The notes: generated by a model from the letters alone, not told the origin. Positions 7,357 to 16,233 are shown, counted from the stretch's first letter. The stretch is DNA of 22,488 bases from an uncultured Clostridia bacterium (GCA_947627075.1 CANQUR010000009.1:1-22488), one strand, 5' to 3'. Made by a program: numbers and translations.

Positions 7357-9654
7357 ATGGCTACACTTTTGGATCTGACGCAACATTTTTTTGACATGTT
7401 TGAGCCGGAACGTACCGAGGCTGAAGCCGGTCGCGATGTCGCAAACGACAAGGCATGCTTTACGAAAGCAATCGAAGGATTTCTTCGCAGTGGCAAAAAA
7501 GAAGACGCTTTTGTGGTCTATCTCTGCTTTTGCGAAATGTTTAATCTCTTCGGCTCAGGATATGTCAATACGAAGAAATTACTTGAATTGTTGTCCGATC
7601 ATGAGTATCATTCCGGTGAGCTGTTGGAAAAGCACAGAGATCATTATTCTCATTCCGTTTATGTCTTTGCGCTTGGATTGGCGATTTACGCTCTTGACAA
7701 AACTTATCGCGACACCTTCAATAATTTTTATGGATACGGTAGTGGCAAATCTGCCGGCCTGAAGTTTTTGAAATCTTGGGGTATCGTGGCTCTCTTTCAC
7801 GACATAGGATATCCGTTCCAGCTCGCGCATGAGCAGATCAAGACTTATGCCAATGAAGTCTGGGGCGAAAATGAAGAAAACCCCTATGTGTCATTCGGCA
7901 ATATGGAAAAGTTGGTTGCAATCAGCAAGTCGCAACGTCAGAAACTCGAAAATCTTTATGGCTACGCTCCGATCGATGACATTAATGACTTGCTTGCATA
8001 CGGTATCCAATTTCGCATAGGGTATGATCCCAAGATAGTGGCTCCATACCTTATGACAAGGGTGGTAAAGCAGACAAAATTCATGGATCACGGATATTTC
8101 AGTGCCGTGTTGCTTGCGCGTAGATTTCTTGATAACGGCGTCGAAAAGTTTGGGATCGAACATCTCGATATTCTTACCGCAATTTTGCTACATAACAATT
8201 TCAATAAGTTCGATAAAAAAGATGATCCTAAATTAAATATCAGACCGATCGCTCTTGGCGAACACCCGCTTTCTTATCTTCTTATCCTCTGCGACGAACT
8301 TCAGTGTTGGGATAGAATGCCGTATGGCAAAGAGAGTAAACGAGATCCGATCGCTTGGGATATAGATCTCTCCATACGTGACAACAGCATTTCGGCAAAA
8401 TATATTTATGAATCCTACATCATTCACAAAGAAAAAGCCTTGCTGAATAAATTTGTGGATGAAATGCAAAGCGGCGTCTTTGTCCGTAAGATACTCGGCG
8501 GCGAAAAAGAACTCGGGTACATTTCCTCGACGCTTGATTTGGAAGTAAAATGCGATGAGAAACCGAAGGAAAAAAGGATCAATAACTTTGCCTCCGACGA
8601 CAGATTCATAAATCTTTATGACCTTGCGAAACTTGTTCATTCAAGTTACAACGAACATTGCAAATCGTATAATGAGGATCAACTGAACGAAGACTTCGGC
8701 AATCTCCCGCTCGAATTCAAGGTGTCTAACATCGAAGTCGCCAAGTCATATTCGTACAAGCTCGAATTGATAAATTGTTTTTATAGCAGTAAGTCGCTCG
8801 ATTATCCCGTAGTAACGGATTTTAGCAAACTTCACATTGACGGAATTGATGACGTACGTGGTTTCTTGTGCCGTGAGGAGCATATCAGATGGGTGAAAGA
8901 AAAACTTTCCTTAGGTTGGAAGTACGGCACCGATTACAAAAATGTTGAGGAACGAAATAAGAAAAAAATACATAAGTCCATTGCCCCGTTTGACGTCTTG
9001 CCCCCAAGCGAACAAAGTAAGGACAATTTGATGATCCAAAACATGATAGACCTTCTGCCTAAATTTGAAAGTAATATCAAGATCTACAATTACGGCTCGG
9101 GACGTAAGGATAAGGAAACATATGAAATTGCCGGTACGGGTCACAGGTATTTTATTACCGATCGTCAGCTCCTTAAAAACAAGATCAAGGCGTTTCTCGA
9201 AAAATTCACCGATCGTTACAGGGTCGTTGTCAGAACGTGTTTCGCGTATGGTGCGGATCAACTTATAGCCGAATGTGCGGTCGAAATGGGACTTACGATA
9301 AAGGCCACGCTTCCGATGCCATATGAGGACTATATCAAAGACGTAAGGAACGACGCAATCAGCAACGGGCGCGATTTTTCTGAGGAAGACGAGCTTAAAA
9401 TGCGCCATCTGCTTGCGCAATGCGCGGTTTGCGATATTATTCCCGATACCCAATTCCGATACGCCAAGGCAAATGCACATATGCTTGATAAGTGTGATAT
9501 GCTGTTGGCACTATGGGATGGAAAACCCATGGACCTTAAGGATCAGAACAAAAAACCGATAAATCAAGGCGGTACATTCGACTGCATCCAAATGGCAAAA
9601 GACCCCAAAATAGGCCGTCATATTGAAGTTCATATTATAGATTGTTTCAGGTAG
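7357..9654 (+). CDS. HD-domain phosphohydrolase - RyR - SLOG fusion protein
   Basis: This is a soluble protein of 765 aa with three recognisable parts. Residues about 90-330 form an HD-domain metal hydrolase with a full ligand set: His99, His148-Asp149 (ALFHDIGYP), His245 (MDHGYFSA), His279 (AILLHNN) and Asp313 (ILCDELQ). The family usually cleaves phosphoester bonds in nucleotides. Residues about 500-570 are a RyR domain (EEHIRWVKEKLSLGWKYG, then IHKSIAPFDVLPPSEQSKD). Residues about 587-765 are a SLOG/LOG-like Rossmann domain (AGTGHR, AYGADQLIAECA, LPMPYEDY, CDMLLALWDGKP, GGTFD), a family that binds or cleaves nucleotides and NAD/ADP-ribose derivatives. A strong GGGAGG site lies 6 nt before the ATG. 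It sits 14 nt after one channel-like gene and 4 nt before another. A sensor and degrader of a nucleotide signal is the likely role, but the substrate is unknown. Confidence 0.8.
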   Translation: MATLLDLTQHFFDMFEPERTEAEAGRDVANDKACFTKAIEGFLRSGKKEDAFVVYLCFCEMFNLFGSGYVNTKKLLELLSDHEYHSGELLEKHRDHYSHSVYVFALGLAIYALDKTYRDTFNNFYGYGSGKSAGLKFLKSWGIVALFHDIGYPFQLAHEQIKTYANEVWGENEENPYVSFGNMEKLVAISKSQRQKLENLYGYAPIDDINDLLAYGIQFRIGYDPKIVAPYLMTRVVKQTKFMDHGYFSAVLLARRFLDNGVEKFGIEHLDILTAILLHNNFNKFDKKDDPKLNIRPIALGEHPLSYLLILCDELQCWDRMPYGKESKRDPIAWDIDLSIRDNSISAKYIYESYIIHKEKALLNKFVDEMQSGVFVRKILGGEKELGYISSTLDLEVKCDEKPKEKRINNFASDDRFINLYDLAKLVHSSYNEHCKSYNEDQLNEDFGNLPLEFKVSNIEVAKSYSYKLELINCFYSSKSLDYPVVTDFSKLHIDGIDDVRGFLCREEHIRWVKEKLSLGWKYGTDYKNVEERNKKKIHKSIAPFDVLPPSEQSKDNLMIQNMIDLLPKFESNIKIYNYGSGRKDKETYEIAGTGHRYFITDRQLLKNKIKAFLEKFTDRYRVVVRTCFAYGADQLIAECAVEMGLTIKATLPMPYEDYIKDVRNDAISNGRDFSEEDELKMRHLLAQCAVCDIIPDTQFRYAKANAHMLDKCDMLLALWDGKPMDLKDQNKKPINQGGTFDCIQMAKDPKIGRHIEVHIIDCFR

Positions 9655-9658
9655 AGAT

Positions 9659-11374
9659 ATGAAAACGACTGTTACGACCATTTCTTTGATATTGTCGGTC
9701 GCCATAATCATTGCCGCAGCGATCGGCATAGTGATCATACGAAAAAAGATAAGACGTGAACATTGGATACTTGCGCCGTTCAGCATATTCTTTGTTTTCT
9801 TCTTCTGTGCGGCAGTCATAGCAATATTTCCTATATACTACGTAGATTATCTTGCGGGTGTAAGTTCCATACCAAAGTTTTTTCAGGCGATAGTTTTGTC
9901 AGCGCAAAACGCGCTTGCGCTTATAACGTTAAACGGTAACTTTGACAATATACACGAATTTGTTTCCTTTGGAATTGGTAATGTAGGAAGGGTGTATTCT
10001 CTTTACATGACGGTCATAATAATAGCTTTGCCGTTGATGACTGCCGGGTATATTTTGTCGCTGTTCGGTGAGATAGTTTACGCGATAAGGTATAAGGTTG
10101 TAGGAGGAGACGTAATTTTTTCCGCACTTAATGAAAAGTCATTGTGTCTTGCCGAGGATATCAGGCGTGTATCCAATAAAAAACATATTGTATTTACCAA
10201 TGTTCATGAAGGATCCGAATTCATTGGACAAGCAAAAAGAATAAATGCAGTTTGTTTCAAAAAAGGGATTTGTAGCCTTAAATTTCAGAGACGTAAGCTG
10301 TGTAAGGTATATCTTTTGGAAGAAGATGAGACCGAAAATTTAAGGCAGGCACTTGAACTTGTAGAAAAATACAAAGATAGGAAAATGGAATTGTACGTCC
10401 TCTCTCATAGTGCGGAGAGCGAAGTGCTTCTCGGCTCGGTGTGCGCCAACATAAAAGTCAGACAAATCGATGAAAGTATGAATTTGTCATATATGCTTAT
10501 GGACAGGTCCTTATTCGATAACGCGACGATCTGCGACAATAAGAAGATCATAACGGCTGTGATATTGGGTTTGGGCAGGAATGGTATCGATATCCTCAAA
10601 ACATTATGTTGGCTCTGTCAGATGCCGGGCTATGAACTCAAAGTACATGTTTTTGACAATCGGGACGTGGTGGACGAAATTAGTCAGATCATGCCGGAGA
10701 TTATATCCGGAAATTGTAGTAGCGATCCATTAGACGCTCAATACACAATAGCGTTTCATAAAGTTGACGTAAACGGCAAAAGATTTACCGACGAACTTTC
10801 TTCCATTTCTCCGACGGTGGCGTATGTTTCTCTCGGCGACGATGAACTCAACATAAAGACTGCCATAACAGTGCGCTCCATTCTTTGTAGGACGGAATTA
10901 TTACCTACAATATATGCCATGGTCTATGACTCCGTCGTATCGCAAGCCGTACGAGACGGGCTTTCGGATTTTTCGGGCAATTCTTACAATATCACGTTTG
11001 TGGATGCTACTAAGTCACTCTATTCGGTTAAAGGCTTGGATCGTAGTGAATTGGAGAGTGAGGCACTCAAAGTCCATATTCAGTGGGCAGAAACAGACCG
11101 ACAAAAAGATGAGGCGGCCAAACTATTTTATCGTTCGGAATATTATAGGAGATCTTCGATCGCGCAGGTGATCTACAAACAGATAAGAGAGCAACTTGGC
11201 ATTAATGTCGAAGACGCCGAGACTTTAAGAATTTATGAGCATAGGCGTTGGGCGGCATTCATGCGCACCGAAGGCTTTATCTTTTCGGAAAAACGCGATC
11301 AGATAGCAAAGACCCACCCAATGCTTGTCCCTTATGACAAACTTTCCGACGGTGAAAAGATCAAAGATAACTAA
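9659..11374 (+). CDS. Channel-like membrane protein with Rossmann (RCK/TrkA-N-like) and RyR domains
   Basis: The protein is 571 aa. The N-terminal membrane region has helices at about 6-27 and 37-60, an amphipathic pore-loop-like segment near 70-90 (FFQAIVLSAQNALALITL), and a helix near 114-138. The order matches the first gene of this operon. Two Rossmann-like units follow: GGDVIFSALNEKS, then VILGLGRNG at 301, a canonical GxGxxG with the acidic strand end HVFDN typical of NAD-type binding. ISPTVAYVSLGDDELN resembles the second half of a TrkA-N domain. The last 50 residues are a clear RyR domain (YEHRRWAAFMRTEG at 526, then KTHPMLVPYDKLSDGEK) and reach the very C-terminus. The ATG lies 4 nt after the TAG of the preceding gene, so translation is probably coupled. 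It is likely a partner or paralogue of the 5207 product; ion selectivity cannot be inferred. Confidence 0.7.
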   Translation: MKTTVTTISLILSVAIIIAAAIGIVIIRKKIRREHWILAPFSIFFVFFFCAAVIAIFPIYYVDYLAGVSSIPKFFQAIVLSAQNALALITLNGNFDNIHEFVSFGIGNVGRVYSLYMTVIIIALPLMTAGYILSLFGEIVYAIRYKVVGGDVIFSALNEKSLCLAEDIRRVSNKKHIVFTNVHEGSEFIGQAKRINAVCFKKGICSLKFQRRKLCKVYLLEEDETENLRQALELVEKYKDRKMELYVLSHSAESEVLLGSVCANIKVRQIDESMNLSYMLMDRSLFDNATICDNKKIITAVILGLGRNGIDILKTLCWLCQMPGYELKVHVFDNRDVVDEISQIMPEIISGNCSSDPLDAQYTIAFHKVDVNGKRFTDELSSISPTVAYVSLGDDELNIKTAITVRSILCRTELLPTIYAMVYDSVVSQAVRDGLSDFSGNSYNITFVDATKSLYSVKGLDRSELESEALKVHIQWAETDRQKDEAAKLFYRSEYYRRSSIAQVIYKQIREQLGINVEDAETLRIYEHRRWAAFMRTEGFIFSEKRDQIAKTHPMLVPYDKLSDGEKIKDN

Positions 11375-11429
11375 ATATCGACAAAAAGTCTAATATTGTG
11401 TGGGATAGAAAAAATATTCGCCGAAAAAG

Positions 11430-11458
11430 TTGCATTCTTTGTCGCATTATGATACAAT
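11430..11458 (+). promoter_or_regulatory. Promoter of the TIR-LRR operon (extended -10)
   Basis: TTGCAT (11430-11435) and TACAAT (11453-11458) are 17 bp apart, with TG at 11450-11451 giving an extended -10. The predicted start is near 11465, 25 nt before the ATG at 11490. The spacer ends in ATGA, as in the promoters at 5155 and 5061. No convincing terminator was seen in 11375-11429, so read-through from the upstream operon is possible. Confidence 0.7.
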
Positions 11459-11489
11459 TAAGGTGATTTTTATATATTTCGGAGTGGAC

Positions 11490-12533
11490 ATGAAATACGC
11501 ATTTATAAGCCATCGCAATAAGGAACCGGATCTTGGCATAACCAACAGACTGTATGATTATTTGTCGTCGAAAAAACTTGCGGCATGGTATGATAAGGGT
11601 CTGCACATCGGAGATTGGCCAAAGCAGATCAGCGAGAAACTTCGAGGAGCGTCTGTTTACATACTTGTGGCAAGCAAGAATTCGCTTACAAGTGAAGAGG
11701 TGGTCGATGAAATAGGCATGATGCGTAAGCAACGTGAGAATAACAAGAAACTCCTTGTTTTTGCTATCGACGACTATTATTTTAACATGGAAGAAAGTAC
11801 CGCCGACTATTTTTTGGGTAGCAATCGAAATCAGGCTGTTATCCTGAGTAATTACAAAAATGAGGAAGAAGCATTTGCCACGATCGTGAATTATTTGCGA
11901 GAGGAGCTGGAAGAACTTTGCAATAATCCCGATGACTTCATTATCAAAGACAAAGTTTTGTTGTCATACAAGGGGCAAGATATGTTTGTATCCATACCTG
12001 ATTCCGTTAAGGAGATAGGCGAATACGCTTTTAGTGGCAACACGTCTGTCAAAAAGGTACGAGTCCCCGACTCCGTGGAGAATATACAACGCATGGCGTT
12101 TATGAATTGCAACGCTCTCACCGTTATAGAAGGAATGGAAGGGGTCAAAGCGTGCGATCCATCTGCCTTTTTGGGATCGGGCGTCGTTGTTAACGCAGAT
12201 ACGAATTTTTCAGTGTGCGGAGTAGTGTTCGGAGGGGAACCTCGGGAAGGCGTGTTGACCATTCCTGACGGAACAAAAACGATTGCCGCTCGAGCGTTCG
12301 TCGGTTGTGACGTTAAGAAGATAGTGTTCTCCGAAGGATTGAAAAACATAGGGACAGGGGCTTTCAAAAATTGTTTTGGAATAACGGAAGTTGAGTTTCC
12401 GTCTTCGCTTGAACATATAGGCAAAAATGCATTTGCAAATTGCTATGCACTGAAAAAGGCCACATTCAGGGGAAAGATCCCTGTGCAAGCTACGGAGGCT
12501 TTTGATGATATTAAGATGGAGGAAATCGGTTAA
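11490..12533 (+). CDS. TIR-domain protein with BspA-type leucine-rich repeats
   Basis: The protein is 347 aa. The ATG at 11490 is chosen over an in-frame TTG at 11430 because it follows GGAG (11481-11484) by 5 nt, lies downstream of the promoter, and places the TIR domain at the very N-terminus. TIR hallmarks are KYAFISHRNKEPD at residue 2, AAWYDKGLHIGDW, and GASVYILVASKNS followed by EEVVDEI; Glu74 is in the place of the catalytic Glu of TIR NAD hydrolases. From about residue 165 to the end run BspA/LRR_5-type repeats (IPDSVKEIGEYAFSG, VPDSVENIQRMAFMNC, IPDGTKTIAARAFVGC, FPSSLEHIGKNAFANC), which are usually surfaces for binding another molecule. There is no signal peptide, so it should be cytoplasmic. 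NAD cleavage or signal synthesis triggered through the LRR is an inference. The next gene starts directly after its stop. Confidence 0.85.
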   Translation: MKYAFISHRNKEPDLGITNRLYDYLSSKKLAAWYDKGLHIGDWPKQISEKLRGASVYILVASKNSLTSEEVVDEIGMMRKQRENNKKLLVFAIDDYYFNMEESTADYFLGSNRNQAVILSNYKNEEEAFATIVNYLREELEELCNNPDDFIIKDKVLLSYKGQDMFVSIPDSVKEIGEYAFSGNTSVKKVRVPDSVENIQRMAFMNCNALTVIEGMEGVKACDPSAFLGSGVVVNADTNFSVCGVVFGGEPREGVLTIPDGTKTIAARAFVGCDVKKIVFSEGLKNIGTGAFKNCFGITEVEFPSSLEHIGKNAFANCYALKKATFRGKIPVQATEAFDDIKMEEIG

Positions 12534-15209
12534 ATGAGTACAAACGCAAAGACGTCGTATGGCGCGCTCTTGAATGACCTCGTAAAGGGCATAGGCAAAA
12601 ATGAAGGTTTTGTTTGGGAAAAAGAGAAGGCTGCGATCTCGTTGAATATCGAAAAGGCAGTGCAGGGCGAACTTTCGCTTATCAAAGGATCCATGTGTGA
12701 TTCGGAGTTTTTGAGGTACTGCAATGCCATTAAATCGCTTCTTATCATTTATAATTTCGGTAATCTGCCCACTTTAGATGATTTTGAATCTGACGATCAG
12801 ATCCTTACCGTAGGTAGAGAGCAAGACTCCGTTAGCGAAACGCGTAACGAATGTATTCAGCGTGAGAGCAGAGACCGCGAGACGATCAAGGTCGGTATAG
12901 AACGGATACTTAATCATGTAAACGGTGTCAGTACGAGTGCTAACGCGTGTTCCGGTTACGATTTGACGCCTTATTTGAGTGCAGATGATTGTATACAGAT
13001 ATTCAAATCCGCAAGAGACGACAGTGATAAGATCATCCCGATAACGTTTTCGGCAGCAACTGTTCTTACAACGCTCATATATTTCAGAAGAGCTTATAAG
13101 CGTCTTAATTTGTTTAAGGACGAAGAGCTTATTACAAAAGATGGTACCAATCTTATGGAACGCGTTGTAGAGACAACCGCAGACATTCTAAGTATGATCT
13201 ACAACTTTGTTACGGCGAGACCGGGAGACGAGAAATTTCTCGGTTGGGGCGTAACATTAAGTCCAAAATTTACACGTGCGATAACTCTTGGAGACACTTA
13301 CGCCGTAGTTGACGCTTTGAGTAGATTTGCCGACGCATTCACACAAGAAGGGACCAAAGGCGATGAGGAGTTTATTGATTCGATAAATCAATACGTGGTA
13401 AATGGTGGAGGAGAAAGCGGATTCGTGGATCTGTGTCTCGACGCCGTCTACAAAGTAGCTCTTAATGTTTACAGCCGTACAAAAGAGGTTTATGGCAAGA
13501 AACGTGCTTTCTTTGTCGTGACCAAAAAAGACGGTGACAAAGTCAGATATGAATTTCCGTACACAAATTACGAGCAGATAGCAAGCAGTAACCGTTCGTC
13601 CGCACTCTTTAATTCACTGTATACCGCCATGATAGCGATGTATGGCTATGTGGATAAAGAAGTTGTCATCAGACGATTTATGGAAGATAAGAGCATAGCG
13701 GACTTCTATTACAATAAGTATGAATTGTCCCGAAAAGATGGCGGTGACATTGATGAAAAACGCAGGGAGATTTCTGCATACGCCGCTAATTGCCGAGGTT
13801 ACAACGATAAAAAGACGCATCATGTATTCGATGATGATGTAAAACTTCTTCTTTCGGAAAGAACACGCGATGAAGACGGAGATGTGGATTTTGGAGATAA
13901 CTACAAGACGTATTATGACATAGCGCGAGTATTCCAAAAATTTCTTGAGGACAAGCATCCGGAAGAACTTTCCGAGATCGCCGAATACCGTGACTTCTTC
14001 AACTCTACCAAGGACGCCATCGATCAGATATCGCTTCTATATAGGGATTTTGAAAATAGCCAACGTCTCGGAATAGTGGATACGGATTACATGATGTACA
14101 GCGAACTTGATGTGGCTGTCTCCGACAAGATCAATCTTTCCAAACTGAACAAGGCAAATATAGCGATCAATTACATTCGACCATTGTTGCTTTCAGCCAA
14201 GATCATGATAGTCAACGCTCTTACCAAATACCCGCAAGCAGACCTGAAAGAACTTTATTACAATACAAAAAACAAGAGACATATCAAAGTTTCGCGTAAG
14301 AGCAAAGATCGTCAGGTCGAGTGGTTGTGGAATGAAGACAATGTGGACATGAACTCCACTGCGCGTCATTGCGAGGCTATCGCCTACGATTATTTCGATT
14401 ATTATGACAAATACGAACTTGGATTTACCGCGTTAAAAAATTTGCGAAACAGCCTCGGATCCATAGGCGATGAGATCGATCTTGGCAGTGAGTCTTCGGA
14501 CGTAGTAGGATATAATTTCAGGCGACTCATCCTGGACCTTACAGGACAGAACCTCGACAAGATCAAGGACTTTTATCAAAAGAAACTCAGCGACAAGGAT
14601 GTAGAGATCAGCAGGCTCCAAAAGCAGATCGACGACAACGAGAAGAAGTACATTGAGTCTATAGAATCTACCAAGAAACAATATGACCAAAGAGACGCGG
14701 AAAATGCCCGTAAGTTCCAAGAGATCCTTAACGAAAACAAGCACAGTTTTGAGATAGGCGAGACAACCAGACGTTGGATTAAAGATGAGATAGAACATTA
14801 TCTCAAGAAAATTTCGTCGATTGCCATCATAAACATCCTGAACGGAAACGGTTACTACAAGGGTTTTGGTTCGTTCGACATAGAGAGATTGCTCAATATG
14901 GACGGAATAGTTGACGCAAACTTGGAACCCGTGCGTGAGACGTGGAATGAAATAGTTAAAGACTGTTCGGAGGGAGACCGACAAGAGAAGATCAAAAAGT
15001 ATGTCGATGAGTTCAGACAAGCACTCATGATGCAAGAGATCCTTTCGGCGGCATACAACGGCTTGTTGGAAAGTCAGGATTATTATTCGAGTGATATAAG
15101 CGGGCAAGATACTTTGGAAAGTAAAAATTACGCCATTTACCACAAATATCGAATGCAGATTCGAGAAGGTAAGAACTCGGGACACGATAACGAAAATAAG
15201 GAAAATTAG
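12534..15209 (+). CDS. Uncharacterised 891-aa helical protein with coiled coil
   Basis: I do not recognise this family. The protein is large, mostly helical, charged and cytoplasmic, with no signal peptide, membrane helix or enzyme motif that I can name. A segment near residues 235-280 has a Gly-Trp-Gly patch followed by LGDTYAVVDALSRFADAF. Residues about 676-745 form a coiled coil (KKLSDKDVEISRLQKQIDD and following, rich in Lys, Glu and Gln at regular spacing). The C-terminus is polar and disordered-looking. The ATG directly follows the TAA of the TIR-LRR gene with no gap, and GGAGG lies 11 nt upstream inside that gene. A ParA-like ATPase follows 22 nt after its TAG. By context it could be a scaffold or effector of the ATPase module. 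Confidence 0.6.
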   Translation: MSTNAKTSYGALLNDLVKGIGKNEGFVWEKEKAAISLNIEKAVQGELSLIKGSMCDSEFLRYCNAIKSLLIIYNFGNLPTLDDFESDDQILTVGREQDSVSETRNECIQRESRDRETIKVGIERILNHVNGVSTSANACSGYDLTPYLSADDCIQIFKSARDDSDKIIPITFSAATVLTTLIYFRRAYKRLNLFKDEELITKDGTNLMERVVETTADILSMIYNFVTARPGDEKFLGWGVTLSPKFTRAITLGDTYAVVDALSRFADAFTQEGTKGDEEFIDSINQYVVNGGGESGFVDLCLDAVYKVALNVYSRTKEVYGKKRAFFVVTKKDGDKVRYEFPYTNYEQIASSNRSSALFNSLYTAMIAMYGYVDKEVVIRRFMEDKSIADFYYNKYELSRKDGGDIDEKRREISAYAANCRGYNDKKTHHVFDDDVKLLLSERTRDEDGDVDFGDNYKTYYDIARVFQKFLEDKHPEELSEIAEYRDFFNSTKDAIDQISLLYRDFENSQRLGIVDTDYMMYSELDVAVSDKINLSKLNKANIAINYIRPLLLSAKIMIVNALTKYPQADLKELYYNTKNKRHIKVSRKSKDRQVEWLWNEDNVDMNSTARHCEAIAYDYFDYYDKYELGFTALKNLRNSLGSIGDEIDLGSESSDVVGYNFRRLILDLTGQNLDKIKDFYQKKLSDKDVEISRLQKQIDDNEKKYIESIESTKKQYDQRDAENARKFQEILNENKHSFEIGETTRRWIKDEIEHYLKKISSIAIINILNGNGYYKGFGSFDIERLLNMDGIVDANLEPVRETWNEIVKDCSEGDRQEKIKKYVDEFRQALMMQEILSAAYNGLLESQDYYSSDISGQDTLESKNYAIYHKYRMQIREGKNSGHDNENKEN

Positions 15210-15231
15210 AGAGTGACGGAGGTTTTATCAG

Positions 15232-16233
15232 ATGAAGGTCATTTCGTTCAATTCATATAAGGGTGGTGCATGCAGAACTACTACATGCTATAACACTTTG
15301 CCGTTTTTGGCTAAGGAACTCGGCGCAACGTCCGAACAACCTATTCTTGTTTTTGACGTGGATCTGGATAGTATGGGACTAACAAGTTTGTTGAAAACAT
15401 TCAAGTATGGTGAACCATTGCCATATTCGGCACGTCACTTGTTTATCGACGATGAAGAGGGAATAAACAGAGCGATACGAAGTGGTAGCCTTGCAAAAAT
15501 TAATTATTATGAATTTTTCGATAAGGTTGGCGAGACATTGGGACTTGATGATAACGGTAGCGTGCTTTTCTGCGGGGCGGACATAAATGCCGACACCATT
15601 TCGGACGAACAGTTTAGAACTTTTGAAAACAACTCGCCTCTTGTCAATCTTATTTCCGCTTTCTATACCTTGGACGAATCCAAGCGTCCAAAGGCAATAA
15701 TATTCGATTGCGCTTCCGGCATTCAACAGACTACCTTAAACGTTCTTTCCGAGATAGATTGTTCTGTGATGTGCATGCGTCCGACTACGCAGTTCCGTTT
15801 GGGGACAAAGGATTACCTTACAAAGAAAATACCCAAAAAGTTGACGCGTATTGGAGCGAAAGAAAAACGCAGGATCATTCTTTTGCCTACGTCTGTTTCG
15901 CCTATCAACATTAATGAGCATGAACCGAACTTTGAAAAGGCGAGACAAGAACTTCAAATGATGAAGGAAGAGGCTTTCAAAAAGATAGAAAACGAGATAG
16001 TCTACGTCATAAAACAAGAATGCAGTCGAGACTCAAAGGCTTACGGATATGAACTTGATCTCAGTTTTATTAATACGGCGGAAGAGATTTATGGATTACC
16101 CGAAATCGAACGTTTCAAATGGTCGGAAGCTGAATTGCTTTATAAGATCTTCAAAGAAAACGATGCTCTTACCGAACAAGAGAAACTTCTTATAGCAGGA
16201 TATGAAAAACTTGCGGACGTGATCGCGAGGTAA
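15232..16233 (+). CDS. ParA/MinD-type (SIMIBI) ATPase with altered P-loop
   Basis: The protein is 333 aa. The N-terminus MKVISFNSYKGGACRTTT is the deviant Walker A of ParA/MinD ATPases (KGGxGKT/S). The signature Lys10 is kept, but Gly14 is Cys and the P-loop Lys15 is Arg. VFDVDLDSMGLTSLL (from residue 40) matches switch I, and AIIFDCASGIQQT matches Walker B/switch II. Related ATPases with KGGVGR P-loops are known, often next to signalling or conflict domains, so the Arg is probably not a sequencing error. The ATPase may be slow or may bind nucleotide without hydrolysis. It has a good start (GGAGG, 9 nt spacing). No ParB or centromere-like repeats lie nearby, so plasmid or chromosome partition is unlikely. 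It sits between two large uncharacterised genes that are probably its partners. Confidence 0.8.
   Translation: MKVISFNSYKGGACRTTTCYNTLPFLAKELGATSEQPILVFDVDLDSMGLTSLLKTFKYGEPLPYSARHLFIDDEEGINRAIRSGSLAKINYYEFFDKVGETLGLDDNGSVLFCGADINADTISDEQFRTFENNSPLVNLISAFYTLDESKRPKAIIFDCASGIQQTTLNVLSEIDCSVMCMRPTTQFRLGTKDYLTKKIPKKLTRIGAKEKRRIILLPTSVSPININEHEPNFEKARQELQMMKEEAFKKIENEIVYVIKQECSRDSKAYGYELDLSFINTAEEIYGLPEIERFKWSEAELLYKIFKENDALTEQEKLLIAGYEKLADVIAR

Noticed and set aside
11375..11429. Terminator between the two operons
   Set aside because: Only a weak AATATT pairing is seen, with no GC stem and no T-run; this is not enough to call a terminator.
14433..15185. 250-codon open frame on the minus strand
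   Set aside because: It lies wholly antisense to the 891-aa gene, which has clear operon spacing and ribosome binding; the hydrophobic composition is typical of a reverse-frame shadow.
15232..16233. Plasmid or chromosome partition ParA
   Set aside because: There is no ParB-like gene and no iterated centromere-like sites nearby, the P-loop is altered, and the neighbours are signalling-type genes.
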